Shown: positions 50,892 to 60,025 of the stretch, in pieces
How the letters are laid out: each line of letters starts with the position of its first letter
Numbering within the stretch: position 1 is the stretch's first letter
Source of the DNA: an uncultured Ulvibacter sp.
Lineage (GTDB): Bacteria > Bacteroidota > Bacteroidia > Flavobacteriales > Flavobacteriaceae
Direction of reading: 5' to 3'
NCBI GenBank assembly: GCA_913063405.1
Contig: CAJXZB010000001.1
Span: forward strand, 186,001 to 250,000
DNA: 64,000 nt
Notes under the pieces: generated by a model
What the model was told of the DNA's origin: nothing
Database searches by the model: none
The model's input: the letters and a program-made list of their open reading frames with translations, nothing else
Position numbers and translations under genes: made by a program

Positions 50892-53401
50892 TTCATCTTA
50901 ATTATTTTCTTAGTTACCGTCCCATAATCATTAGATACTTTTACAAAATAAATCCCATTCTCGATATATGACAAATCTATTTCGTGTGTATTTTCCTGAT
51001 TGGTTGCATCAATTTCTTTAATTAACTTTCCATTCATATTATAAATAGAAATTTTATCTAATAATGTGTCTTGCGCATTTACCAAAAACTTTCCTGTAGT
51101 TGGGTTTGGATATACAGTAAAGTAAGTCTCGCTGTTCATAGAAGTATCAAAGTCGTTATAACCTAAAATTATTTCATTGTCACCGATTGGATCATTTCCA
51201 AATGAAATTAAATGACTCGCCACAATAAGGTGAGGATTAAATCCAGCATTACAATCTGAACAAGTAGTTCCAGTTTCACAATCGGGATTGTTAGGATGAC
51301 AATAATCAACATAATCCTCGTCAAATATATAGTCTAGTTGCATATTACTCGAAGTGTCTATACTTGGCAAATCAAAATCGAACCAGGGAGCGATACTCCC
51401 GGGACACCAACCTGCCCTATCATAGAACCAAGTTCCATTTTGTGGTTGACAACCATCAGGATTAGGATCACAATCCAACCAATTATCTTGTTCAAAAGTA
51501 GTTACCCCATCCACCCAGATATTGTGAATATCATGATGGAATTCAGCCGCATTTCCTGTATTTAAATTACCCCATCCATGTCCAGTAGAAACCATCTTTA
51601 TTCTAGCAGATTCTACATTATCATCATAATCAATTTCATATTCTTCGCAAGGTTGAAGGTTCCCCAAATCTCCAAAAGCATAAGTGTCATTCCAGAGATT
51701 ATCAACCCTAGAATAATTGTATGTTGGAGTTCCGGCTTGATAATCTAAGTTAAGGCTATATAAAAATCCATTTCCTTGAGTTCCTAATGAAAATCTAAAT
51801 ACTACGGTACCCTGTAGTAAAGACATAAAATCTGTAAGATCAACTTGGTGATCACAGGCAACGCCATATGGAGTAAGGTATCGAATAATTTCGTGCCACT
51901 GACCATCATGTCCTTGTAACTGAACACTGGAAACTCTGTCCCAGGGATCACAACCTCCCGATGGACATTCAATAATTAAATTTCCGATAATACTATCAAT
52001 GGCTCCCATATAACTTGGAAGTGTTACCTCTACATCTTCATAAACAATATCTGCATTAAGCCAAACATCGGTGGCTGCTTCAACAGAAACATTCTGTGCT
52101 GTACTCACGATAGATATAGAAACATTTTCAATACTAGAGTATCCATAATTGTTGGTTCCCGTTAATGTAATATTTTGATTTCCATACTGAACGGGTGTCC
52201 ACCAGCCTGTATAGCGTCCATTTTCGTGATTAGCTAAGGTAACAATGTCACCATTAATTGATAGCTCAACAACATCCACGGAAAAGATATCTGGATATTC
52301 AATCGAAGCTTCTAACGCAATAGGTATTGGCCCTAATGAAGGAACCATTACATCTCCAGGTGTAGGATTTAACATGGTTAATACTGGTAACACTAGTGTT
52401 TCATCTAAAACAAAGAAGGAAGAAAAAACATCTTCCGCTGGATCAAAAGTACTATCTCCAGGTTGACTTGCCTTTATAATAACTTCACCTTCAGTTCCAG
52501 ATAATGTAACAGTATTTCCTGCAACCGATGCAGGACCTGACTCTATAATATATGATATAGGCAAACCTGAGCTTGCATAAGCTTCTAAATCAAAAGGAGC
52601 AGTCGAAATAACTTTATTTCCAATTACAGGAAAATTAATGGTTTGAAAACCTGGCTCCAAATCACCCCCAAAATTAGAAGTATCTCCCATTAAGGAAAAA
52701 TTGACTAATAAAGCATCTGTTTCTTCCCCTCCTATTTCAGAAAATAAATGCGTGATAAATGTATTATCATCACCCGGAATACCTTGATTAAACTTATAAT
52801 ATGCTAACAGCCCAGCTTCATTTCCTGCCAATTCATTAGCAATCATATTTTGTATTTCACTTTGATTTAAGGCGGTGTTCCACATTGATATTTCATCTAC
52901 CCTACCTTTAAAAATAAAATTACCAGCCGAACTAAGACTTTTACCAATTGCAAAGGGTTTATCCACTCCCGCAAAGGTGCCATTTGCACTAGTCGAACCT
53001 ATAGAAACTCCGTCAATAAATAATTCGATGTCACTTCCATTGTATATCCAAGCAATGTGCTGCCAAGTCTCTGCCACAATACTTCCAGCTGGTGCTACAA
53101 CCTGAAACAAAACTCCATTAATAATTAACCTACATTCTATAATACCATTGGATAATTGAATTAAGTAGATTGAGTCACCTGTTCCTCCTCCTCTAATTCC
53201 CATCATACCACCTCCGTATATTAATTCGTCCGTATAAAACCAACCGGCCAATGATACTTGATTAGCACCATTTAAAAGAACTCCTCCATCTTCCAATGAG
53301 ACATAATCATCTACTCCATCGAAATGCAAATATTGATTCGTTTGCCCACTCAGGGAGGCATTTAGTAAAAAGAGAATTGTAAAAAAGTAAAGTGTTTTCA
53401 T
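50888..53401 (-). CDS. LamG plus PNGase F-like secreted protein with T9SS sorting domain
   Basis: An 837-aa secreted protein. After the signal peptide comes a LamG/concanavalin-like domain (about 22-215: LHFDGVDDYVSLEDG, WQHIAWIYNGSDIELFIDG). Ig/cadherin-like strands follow (about 240-440). A peptide-N-glycosidase F-like jelly roll (about 440-720) has CDPWDRVSSVQLQGHDGQWH, EIIRYLTPYGVACDHQVDLT and RAGWCPGSIAPWFDFDLP. The end is a T9SS signal (YFTVYPNPTTGKFLVN ... KKIIKMN). PNGase F-type enzymes release N-glycans, but activity here is unproven. Confidence 0.87.
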   Translation of the reverse strand: MKTLYFFTILFLLNASLSGQTNQYLHFDGVDDYVSLEDGGVLLNGANQVSLAGWFYTDELIYGGGMMGIRGGGTGDSIYLIQLSNGIIECRLIINGVLFQVVAPAGSIVAETWQHIAWIYNGSDIELFIDGVSIGSTSANGTFAGVDKPFAIGKSLSSAGNFIFKGRVDEISMWNTALNQSEIQNMIANELAGNEAGLLAYYKFNQGIPGDDNTFITHLFSEIGGEETDALLVNFSLMGDTSNFGGDLEPGFQTINFPVIGNKVISTAPFDLEAYASSGLPISYIIESGPASVAGNTVTLSGTEGEVIIKASQPGDSTFDPAEDVFSSFFVLDETLVLPVLTMLNPTPGDVMVPSLGPIPIALEASIEYPDIFSVDVVELSINGDIVTLANHENGRYTGWWTPVQYGNQNITLTGTNNYGYSSIENVSISIVSTAQNVSVEAATDVWLNADIVYEDVEVTLPSYMGAIDSIIGNLIIECPSGGCDPWDRVSSVQLQGHDGQWHEIIRYLTPYGVACDHQVDLTDFMSLLQGTVVFRFSLGTQGNGFLYSLNLDYQAGTPTYNYSRVDNLWNDTYAFGDLGNLQPCEEYEIDYDDNVESARIKMVSTGHGWGNLNTGNAAEFHHDIHNIWVDGVTTFEQDNWLDCDPNPDGCQPQNGTWFYDRAGWCPGSIAPWFDFDLPSIDTSSNMQLDYIFDEDYVDYCHPNNPDCETGTTCSDCNAGFNPHLIVASHLISFGNDPIGDNEIILGYNDFDTSMNSETYFTVYPNPTTGKFLVNAQDTLLDKISIYNMNGKLIKEIDATNQENTHEIDLSYIENGIYFVKVSNDYGTVTKKIIKMN

Positions 53402-53648
53402 AATATAATTCTTTAGTAGTCTTTGTACTTAACAAAATACAAAAAAATCAAAGATTGAGTTAATATTAATTCCTTAAAATATCATACAAATAATTCGATT
53501 GGGGCTTATTTTCAAAATCAGCTTTAATATTAGATCGAAACCTAAACTTCAGAAAAACAAGCTCTTATATATTTTTTTATTTTTTATTATCTAATTACGC
53601 AACCCTTTAAAAATTCTTGCATCTTTATTCTATAAAACAGTAAGTATT

Positions 53649-53756
53649 ATGACAATATTTTTAATCATTTTAGGGGTCTTACTCCTTACCAACTTTCTTT
53701 TATTAGAGTTTAGTTGTAATGATGCTACCGAAGCAGAGGTACCAGAAGAAGAATAG
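53649..53756 (+). CDS. 35-residue single-span membrane peptide
   Basis: ATG at 53649 reads MTIFLIILGVLLLTNFLLLE then FSCNDATEAEVPEEE, stopping at 53756. One hydrophobic helix (about 2-19) is followed by an acidic tail with one Cys. It lies in a 384-bp gap between the T9SS gene and ung. Its clear architecture argues for a real small gene, though no family is known to me. Confidence 0.55.
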   Translation: MTIFLIILGVLLLTNFLLLEFSCNDATEAEVPEEE

Positions 53757-53785
53757 AAGTTCAACTCCCCTATTGTCTTTTTCAA

Positions 53786-54454
53786 TTAGCACCATTTTAT
53801 TGGTTCCTTTCCTATCTCCTCTAAATACTCATTCGATAAACTAAAATGTTTATTTCCAAACCAGTACCCTCTATTTGCACTTAATGGTGATGGATGACCA
53901 CTTGATAATATTAAATGCTTGGTTCCGTCAATTTTAGCACCTTTCTTTTTAGCATATCCTCCCCATAATAAAAACACAATTCCATTTCTTTCCTCTGAAA
54001 GTTTAGAAATAACGGCATCTGTAAATTGTTCCCATCCCTTCTTTTGATGGCTCCCGGCTGTATGTGCTCTAACCGTCAATGTTGCATTTAATAATAATAC
54101 TCCTTGATTGGCCCATGGTTCTAAGTCTCCGCTATCTGGAATTGGAGTTCCCAAATCTGTATGAATTTCCCTAAAAATATTAATGAGCGAAGGCGGTTTT
54201 GAAATTCCTTCAACTACCGAAAAGCACAAACCATTGGCCTGTCCAGGGCCATGATATGGATCCTGTCCAAGAATAACAACCTTTACTTTATCAAAGGGTG
54301 TGCGATTGAAGGCTGAAAATATTTGATTTCCTGGAGGATAGCAAGTCTTAGTTTTGTACTCGTTTTTCACAAAATGACTTAGTATTTTGAAATACTCTTT
54401 CTCGAATTCCTTGGCTAACGCCGCTTTCCAACTAGGGGCTATTTTTACATCCAT
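53786..54454 (-). CDS. ung: Uracil-DNA glycosylase
   Basis: A 222-aa family 1 UDG. VVILGQDPYHGPGQANGLCFSV has the catalytic Asp (about 65) and water-activating loop, LLLNATLTVRAHTAGSHQKKGW the uracil-binding Asn, and LILSSGHPSPLSANRG the HPSPLS intercalation loop. It removes uracil from DNA to start base excision repair. It lies back-to-back with mutS2, with an upstream gap of 114 bp. Confidence 0.97.
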   Translation of the reverse strand: MDVKIAPSWKAALAKEFEKEYFKILSHFVKNEYKTKTCYPPGNQIFSAFNRTPFDKVKVVILGQDPYHGPGQANGLCFSVVEGISKPPSLINIFREIHTDLGTPIPDSGDLEPWANQGVLLLNATLTVRAHTAGSHQKKGWEQFTDAVISKLSEERNGIVFLLWGGYAKKKGAKIDGTKHLILSSGHPSPLSANRGYWFGNKHFSLSNEYLEEIGKEPIKWC

Positions 54455-54568
54455 TGTTATACCGTTTGTACTTTGAATTACTATTTTTGCTAATGTAAAA
54501 GTATCGTTTTTTTGCTGGTAACTAAATGTTATGTCAGATGTAAAATTATTGATTTTTTATGGAATGCT

Positions 54569-56725
54569 ATGATTCGAATTGATAAAAAGACGTTGGAAGA
54601 TTTAGAGTTTCCTTCAGTTTTACAGCAGGTCTCCGATTTCTGTATTACTGATCCTGGAAAGGAACGTGCGCTTTCTATTGTTCCCTTTGTAACTCCTGAA
54701 GAAATTGCGCCTGAACTTCATCGTGTCAAGGAATTTGTTGGTTCTTTTGATGGTGATAACGCAATCCCAAATCACGGCTTCGAGCCTGTTTTCAAAGAAT
54801 TGCAAATGCTGGATATAGAGAATAGCACTTTGGAGACTTCTGGATTTCGAAGAATAGTGTCTGTTTCTGAAACTACAAGAATACTTTTAAGATTCTTTAA
54901 GAAGTTCGAGGAGTTTTATGTTTATCTAAATAGTTTTTCTGAAGAAGTAAATTACTCACCCCTTGTTTCTGAAGCTATTCAGAAAATATTTGATAAGTAT
55001 GGCGAAGTTAAAGACGATGCGTCTTCAAATCTTGCTGCAATTAGAAGGCGTCTAAATTCAGTAAAGGGACAAATTAATTCCTCTTTTACCAAGGCGTTAA
55101 CACGCTACCACCAAGCTGATTACTTAGATGAAATTAGAGAAACAATTGTTGATAATCGTAGAGTATTGGCGGTTAAAGCAATGCATCGTAAGAAGATTAG
55201 AGGTGCAGTTCTGGGGAATTCAAAAACGGGAAGCATTGTATATATTGAACCGCAAGAAACTTTAGAATTCACAAATGAACTTAGCAGTTTAATCTACGAA
55301 GAACGAGAAGAAGTTAAGCGAATTCTAAAAGCGTTAACAGAATACATACGTCCCTATAGAGACCTTATTGAAAGTTATCAGGACTATTTAATTACATTCG
55401 ATACACTTTACGCTAAGACAAAACACGCGATAGTTATAAATGGAGTGCTTCCCCTGCTCTCTAAAACCAAAAGGCTTTTACTGGTCAAAGCGTTTCATCC
55501 ACTTTTATTTGTCGCCAATAAAAAAAGGAAAGAGAAAACATTTCCTCAGAGTATTACCTTAAAACCGGATGGCCGTATAATAGTCATATCTGGACCAAAT
55601 GCCGGTGGTAAAAGTATCACACTTAAAACCGTTGGACTGTTGCAGGTGATGCTGCAAAGTGGAATGTTAATTCCTGTTGAGCCACAAAGTGAATTGTGTT
55701 TCTTTGATCGTGTACTTACCGATATTGGTGATAACCAATCTATTGAGAACCATTTGAGCACCTATAGCTATCGCTTAAAAATGATGAATCACTTTTTAAA
55801 GAAATGTAATAAGAACACCCTCTTTCTTATTGATGAATTTGGTACCGGAAGTGACCCTGAACTCGGCGGTGCTTTGGCAGAGACTTTTTTGGAAGTGTTT
55901 TATGAACGAGAAGCCTTTGGTATAATCACAACTCATTATGCCAACTTAAAACTTCTTGCAAATGAACTCCCTCATGCCGTGAATGCCAATATGCAGTTTG
56001 ACAGTAGGTCCTTAGAACCTCTATACAAGCTACATTTGGGAGAAGCAGGTAGTTCTTTTACGTTTGAAGTAGCCCAAAAAAATGGAATTCCTTTTAGTCT
56101 AATAAACAAATCAAAAAAGAAGATTGAGCGTGGTAAAATTCGTTTTGATAAGACGATTTCGAATCTTCAAAAGGAACGGTCTAAACTTCGGAAAACATCT
56201 GAGTCTTTAGAAACTTCGGAGAAAAAGGCACGCCTAGAAAGTAAGCAACTGGAAGCGGTAAACTCGAAGGTACAGGACAAATTAGAGAGTTTTCAAGAAT
56301 TATATGATGCCAATCAGAAGTTGATAAGTCTTGGTAAGAAATTCGATACGCTTTCAGAAAAATACTTCAATAACAAGGAGAAAAGACAACTGATGGATGA
56401 ATTGATGAAGATGGTGATGGTGGAAAATAGTAAACGAAAAAAGTTGACTCCTAAAGTTAAGAAAGTTGTTAAAGCCAAGGAGCGAAGGGTATTACAGGAA
56501 GTAGAGAAAAAAGTTGAAGTAATACGAGTCCGTAAGAAAAAGGAAAAAGCGGAAGCTAAGAAAGCCCCACCAAAGCCAAAAGTTACCCTGAAGATTGGAG
56601 ATCGAGTACGAATGATTGATGGAAGAGCTATTGGAACAATTGATACCTTAGAAAAAAATAAAGCTGTTGTTAATTATGGTATGTTTACGACTAATATAAG
56701 TGTTACCGAACTAGAGAAAGTATAG
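54569..56725 (+). CDS. mutS2: MutS2-type DNA-binding ATPase without Smr domain
   Basis: 718 aa from ATG 54569 (MIRIDKKTLEDLEFP); the upstream TTG adds 19 unlikely residues. Core helices (about 1-300), then the MutS ATPase with GPNAGGKSITLKTVGLLQVM (P-loop, about 345), LFLIDEFGTGSDPELGGALAE (Walker B) and ITTHYANLK. A long coiled coil (about 510-600) and a C-terminal KOW-like piece (KIGDRVRMIDGRAIGTIDTL) end it. The Smr nuclease domain of longer MutS2 proteins is absent, which is common in Bacteroidota. A role in ribosome rescue or recombination control is known for the family. Confidence 0.9.
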   Translation: MIRIDKKTLEDLEFPSVLQQVSDFCITDPGKERALSIVPFVTPEEIAPELHRVKEFVGSFDGDNAIPNHGFEPVFKELQMLDIENSTLETSGFRRIVSVSETTRILLRFFKKFEEFYVYLNSFSEEVNYSPLVSEAIQKIFDKYGEVKDDASSNLAAIRRRLNSVKGQINSSFTKALTRYHQADYLDEIRETIVDNRRVLAVKAMHRKKIRGAVLGNSKTGSIVYIEPQETLEFTNELSSLIYEEREEVKRILKALTEYIRPYRDLIESYQDYLITFDTLYAKTKHAIVINGVLPLLSKTKRLLLVKAFHPLLFVANKKRKEKTFPQSITLKPDGRIIVISGPNAGGKSITLKTVGLLQVMLQSGMLIPVEPQSELCFFDRVLTDIGDNQSIENHLSTYSYRLKMMNHFLKKCNKNTLFLIDEFGTGSDPELGGALAETFLEVFYEREAFGIITTHYANLKLLANELPHAVNANMQFDSRSLEPLYKLHLGEAGSSFTFEVAQKNGIPFSLINKSKKKIERGKIRFDKTISNLQKERSKLRKTSESLETSEKKARLESKQLEAVNSKVQDKLESFQELYDANQKLISLGKKFDTLSEKYFNNKEKRQLMDELMKMVMVENSKRKKLTPKVKKVVKAKERRVLQEVEKKVEVIRVRKKKEKAEAKKAPPKPKVTLKIGDRVRMIDGRAIGTIDTLEKNKAVVNYGMFTTNISVTELEKV

Positions 56726-56729
56726 GACA

Positions 56730-57137
56730 GTGAATTTAAAGAAGAAACATAAAATAATCCTATTTGACGGTGTTTGTAACTTGTGCAATAGCACCGTGCA
56801 ACGCGTTATTAAAAATGATAAAAATGATGTCTTTCGCTTTACTGCTTTGCAGAGTGCTGTTGGAATGGTAATGGTTACCGAACATAGAATTGACACGGCA
56901 CGAACCGATTCTATAATTCTAGTTAATGGAGATACGGTATCTGTTAAATCAACTGCAGCATTGAAGATTGCAAAAGAGCTCTCAGGTGCATACCCTCTGC
57001 TCTATGGTTTTATGATTGTTCCTGCCGTTATTCGTAATTGGATTTACGATTTCATTGCTAGAAATCGATATAAGTGGTATGGAAGACAAGAAAATTGTAT
57101 GATTCCAACTCCGGAGCTTAAAAAGAAATTTTTGTAA
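56730..57137 (+). CDS. DCC-family thiol-disulfide oxidoreductase
   Basis: 135 aa starting at GTG 56730, 4 bp after mutS2, so probably co-transcribed. IILFDGVCNLCNSTVQRVIK carries the DxxCxxC motif naming the family; FRFTALQSAVGMVM and YDFIARNRYKWYGRQENC complete the thioredoxin-like fold. The role is unknown, presumably thiol redox. It ends directly against the convergent QEGLA gene. Confidence 0.9.
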   Translation: MNLKKKHKIILFDGVCNLCNSTVQRVIKNDKNDVFRFTALQSAVGMVMVTEHRIDTARTDSIILVNGDTVSVKSTAALKIAKELSGAYPLLYGFMIVPAVIRNWIYDFIARNRYKWYGRQENCMIPTPELKKKFL

Positions 57138-58301
57138 TTACTTTAGACTTTTAAGAATAAAGTCAAGCGTTGTGTTTGTATTTTCGTTCTTTTCAAAGGC
57201 TCGATTTTCGTAGCGTATCTCTTCCGCTAGACCTTCTTCTTTCCATTTAGAAACAATATCAACATTATCTAGCGATACCTTACCTTTTAACAGCAAATCA
57301 AGCTTCCCTCCTGATTGATGGTAATCATATACTTTTTTTAATCCAGTTAGATACATATAATCCTTCGTAAAGCCACCACCGCGATGCGCGCGTAAGGTAA
57401 TATTATATGATTCCTCTCTATTCAATTTATATTGATTGTGCAAAAGATCAAAAGTATCACAGAAATTGAATCCTTTGTGAAGACTATCGGCTGCAATTAC
57501 CCGATATGAAAGCTCTTTGAGGCGATATAAGGTGAGACACCCACTCATATATTCGCTATACACAGCAAGCCCTTCCTGAGTCTCTACATTATTCGGAAAT
57601 CCATTATGGAAAATCTTAAGCGACTGATCTAAACCATTGAAAGTAGTAACCAGATGCACTCCAATCTCATGATTGGCAAGCACTTTTAATTGATTGGCGC
57701 TAAACCGATGATTTTTCTTTAGTAAAAGTGTTTGTGAGTTATTTAAAACCATTGCCGCCGCAGAAAGCTTCGTTGAAAGTTTTATGTTAAGGTTGAAATC
57801 ATAGCGTTTTGAAAATTCCTTAAAGTATTCTACTGCATCGTGGGCATTGAATACTGGAAACATCTCCTGGTTCACCTCTGTATCATCAAAATGCAATATA
57901 AATTGTGCATTCTCCACATCTTTCTGTGTGGGAGTTCCAAAAGATTTTAAGGCATTATAGTAAAACTTTCTCCGAGTCCCTATGGTCTCAATACATTGAA
58001 CTAGACCAGAATAATCGTAGATGACATCTCTATAAAATGCTCTTGAGTCCTCATCCCTTACAGCGTCAATATTCTGAGAAAATAACGCCTGTTGTAATTT
58101 ATAGGCATTAAAATCTATTTTCCGATACTTGAAATTTGGGCTTAGGTTGTATTTTGAGGCAAAGAAATTTCTTTTCTCCTGTTCAATATTGGTCGGATTT
58201 ATATAATTGAGAAGTTCAATTTTTTGAACCAATCGATTTAAATCAGTATCAATTTTGAACAGATTTGGATGCGTTTCTAAGATGGTTTGGGGGCATGTCA
58301 T
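57138..58301 (-). CDS. QEGLA-motif (DUF1704) tyrosine-carboxypeptidase-like protein
   Basis: A 387-aa metallopeptidase-like protein. NHEIGVHLVTTFNG gives the HExxH-like zinc site, and ETQEGLAVYSEYMSG the QEGLA signature. LRAHRGGGFTKDYMYLTGL is a further conserved block. Bacterial members are annotated as flavohemoglobin expression-modulating proteins; eukaryotic relatives cleave C-terminal Tyr of tubulin. It overlaps the N-formylglutamate amidohydrolase gene by 1 bp. It may act on a small peptide made by the ATP-grasp ligase upstream, which is inference. Confidence 0.88.
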   Translation of the reverse strand: MTCPQTILETHPNLFKIDTDLNRLVQKIELLNYINPTNIEQEKRNFFASKYNLSPNFKYRKIDFNAYKLQQALFSQNIDAVRDEDSRAFYRDVIYDYSGLVQCIETIGTRRKFYYNALKSFGTPTQKDVENAQFILHFDDTEVNQEMFPVFNAHDAVEYFKEFSKRYDFNLNIKLSTKLSAAAMVLNNSQTLLLKKNHRFSANQLKVLANHEIGVHLVTTFNGLDQSLKIFHNGFPNNVETQEGLAVYSEYMSGCLTLYRLKELSYRVIAADSLHKGFNFCDTFDLLHNQYKLNREESYNITLRAHRGGGFTKDYMYLTGLKKVYDYHQSGGKLDLLLKGKVSLDNVDIVSKWKEEGLAEEIRYENRAFEKNENTNTTLDFILKSLK

Positions 58302-59134
58302 TACTCAGTTTTTTGGGAATTGTAAAATGCCATTGCATGCTCCCTTATTTTTTTCTGAAGTTGCATTTCGATTGCCGAAACTATTTCAGGATAAATTACT
58401 TGATGTAATTCATCGCAATAAATTTTCTTGAATTCAGTCGCCAAAACTAAGGTATTTTTGAAGTTTTTGGTAATATATTTTAAGAAATAACCATTTCCAA
58501 AAAAGGTGTCATTTACTTTTGCTGTAGTTTCTTTAATTCCAGGGATTGTTAGCCCAGTTAATGATAGTCTCCAACCTTCAATATAAGCGCCAAACTTTTC
58601 ATTATCAATATTTGTAGTGCCTAGGTTGATAACCGGAACTTCTCTGTCCCATCGTTTCCAATTGTATGAATGCATATCATAAACTACAATAGCGCCAAAT
58701 TTTGTTTCCAATTTCTCAATTAAGGCGTGAACAACCCTATAAAATGCATTATGTTTTTCTATGCTTCTTTTCCGCTGTGTAGGGTTCAAAGGTTCTTTCC
58801 ATAGTTTTTTACCCCAAGCATCTTCAAAAATGGCTTGATCCGTGGCACGGTTTAAATCATATTCAAAACGACTATCACATCCAGCAATAAGTATGGAGTG
58901 ATTTTTAACAAATTCCTTAGTACAAGGGTCCTCCTCGTACCAACGTTCATATTCTGAATGCAAACAATTCTCCCATAGTTCTTTTCTGAATTGATGTCCA
59001 TCATGAACTGCTCCGCAAACATATGGAACGTATTTGTCAATTTTAATTGTAAAAGAGTAGTCTTCAGAGACTGTTTCGAAGATTTCCTCTCGGTTTATCT
59101 TGTTTATAATTTCATTCGTGGAAAGACGAATCAT
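58301..59134 (-). CDS. N-formylglutamate amidohydrolase family protein
   Basis: 277 aa. The N-terminal VPYVCGAVHDGHQFRKELWE has the catalytic metal His-Asp region. AGCDSRFEYDLNRATDQAIF is the substrate loop, VVYDMHSYNWKR carries the second metal His, and PVINLGTTNID follows. The family hydrolyses N-formyl-Glu or related amides. It is between the ATP-grasp ligase group and the QEGLA gene (1-bp overlap), an arrangement seen repeatedly in flavobacteria. Confidence 0.86.
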   Translation of the reverse strand: MIRLSTNEIINKINREEIFETVSEDYSFTIKIDKYVPYVCGAVHDGHQFRKELWENCLHSEYERWYEEDPCTKEFVKNHSILIAGCDSRFEYDLNRATDQAIFEDAWGKKLWKEPLNPTQRKRSIEKHNAFYRVVHALIEKLETKFGAIVVYDMHSYNWKRWDREVPVINLGTTNIDNEKFGAYIEGWRLSLTGLTIPGIKETTAKVNDTFFGNGYFLKYITKNFKNTLVLATEFKKIYCDELHQVIYPEIVSAIEMQLQKKIREHAMAFYNSQKTE

Positions 59135-59174
59135 TATTGGTTTAATTTTTAATTAATTATATGTGTAACCGTTT

Positions 59175-59545
59175 TTATAAGAAACTCTCAAGAAACTTGA
59201 TATACTCTTTCGGTAACTGGGCCGTTTTTCCTACCTTAATAATAAGTTCAAGGTATTCTTTGTCTGGTGAAATGTCACCTTCGGGAATTGCTAAATATAA
59301 ATAGTATTCAAGACTTTTTTCTTTTTCAGTATTTATGCGCATTTGTTTTCTCATATAAGAGTTCGGGTTCTCTATTTTATCTAAATACTTAAAATCAAAT
59401 TCAGAAAGCTCAAATACAACACCATACACCCGGGAGTTAGCTGATGGTTCAATACTTGCGCCCCCTCCATCTCTATAGTCTCCTTTTCTGTTAAAGACCA
59501 ATTGATGATTATTCCATTCGTCAGAAACAAATGCCTTAGTTTGTG
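59175..59545 (-). pseudogene. Gamma-glutamylcyclotransferase-like C-terminal fragment
   Basis: Open minus-strand frame from about 59545 reads TKAFVSDEWNNHQLVFNRKG, DYRDGGGASIEPSANSRVYG and VVFELSEFDFKYLDKIENPN to the stop at 59175. This is the AIG2/GGCT-like core (FNRKG, GGGASIEP, VYGVVFEL), but the N-terminal YGSN motif is absent and a TAG precedes the frame. It is joined out of frame to the phospholipase-D-like fragment, so a deletion or frameshift fused two genes. Confidence 0.62.
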
Positions 59546-59941
59546 TAGTCTAATAATTCTAACGCCGTTAGTCAAAGCTTCGCGATGCGCGTTTATATAC
59601 TCCCTTGCAATCTTTTTCCCAGTCTCATCTTTACATTCAAATCCCTCACCTGTAATATAAATATCGTGTTTAGCATTTTTTATTTTATGATTAAAATAAG
59701 TATAAAACTTCTTGTTATACTTTGCATTATCCAATGTTCTAAAAACTTTATTCGTTGAAGAGTTTCGTCGAAACAAAAATTCTTTAATGAAATACCCAAT
59801 AACACCTCCTGCCGCTATTAATGCTCCATACAATAGGAAGTTTAATAGATTATTCTCACTAAAAAAAATTAAAATAGATACGATACTACATATGCTACCA
59901 ATTAAACCTACAATGACTATCCAACGGTTATTGTCTTTCAT
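59530..59941 (-). pseudogene. Membrane-anchored phospholipase-D-like protein, 3' end lost
   Basis: ATG at 59941 opens MKDNNRWIVIVGLIGSICSI, two transmembrane helices (about 6-27 and 34-52), then a soluble part KNAKHDIYITGEGFECKDET and AREYINAHREALTNGVRIIRL resembling the start of PLD/phosphatidyltransferase-like domains. The frame runs nominally to 59381 but loses sense near 59540, where the GGCT-like sequence begins in another frame. No HKD motif is left. Confidence 0.6.
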
Positions 59942-60025
59942 GAGCTATAATGTTATTTAAACGATTTTCTATTTATTGGATGTTATTATCGATTAGAGAT
60001 TATTCTAGAAATTGAACAATTAGGT

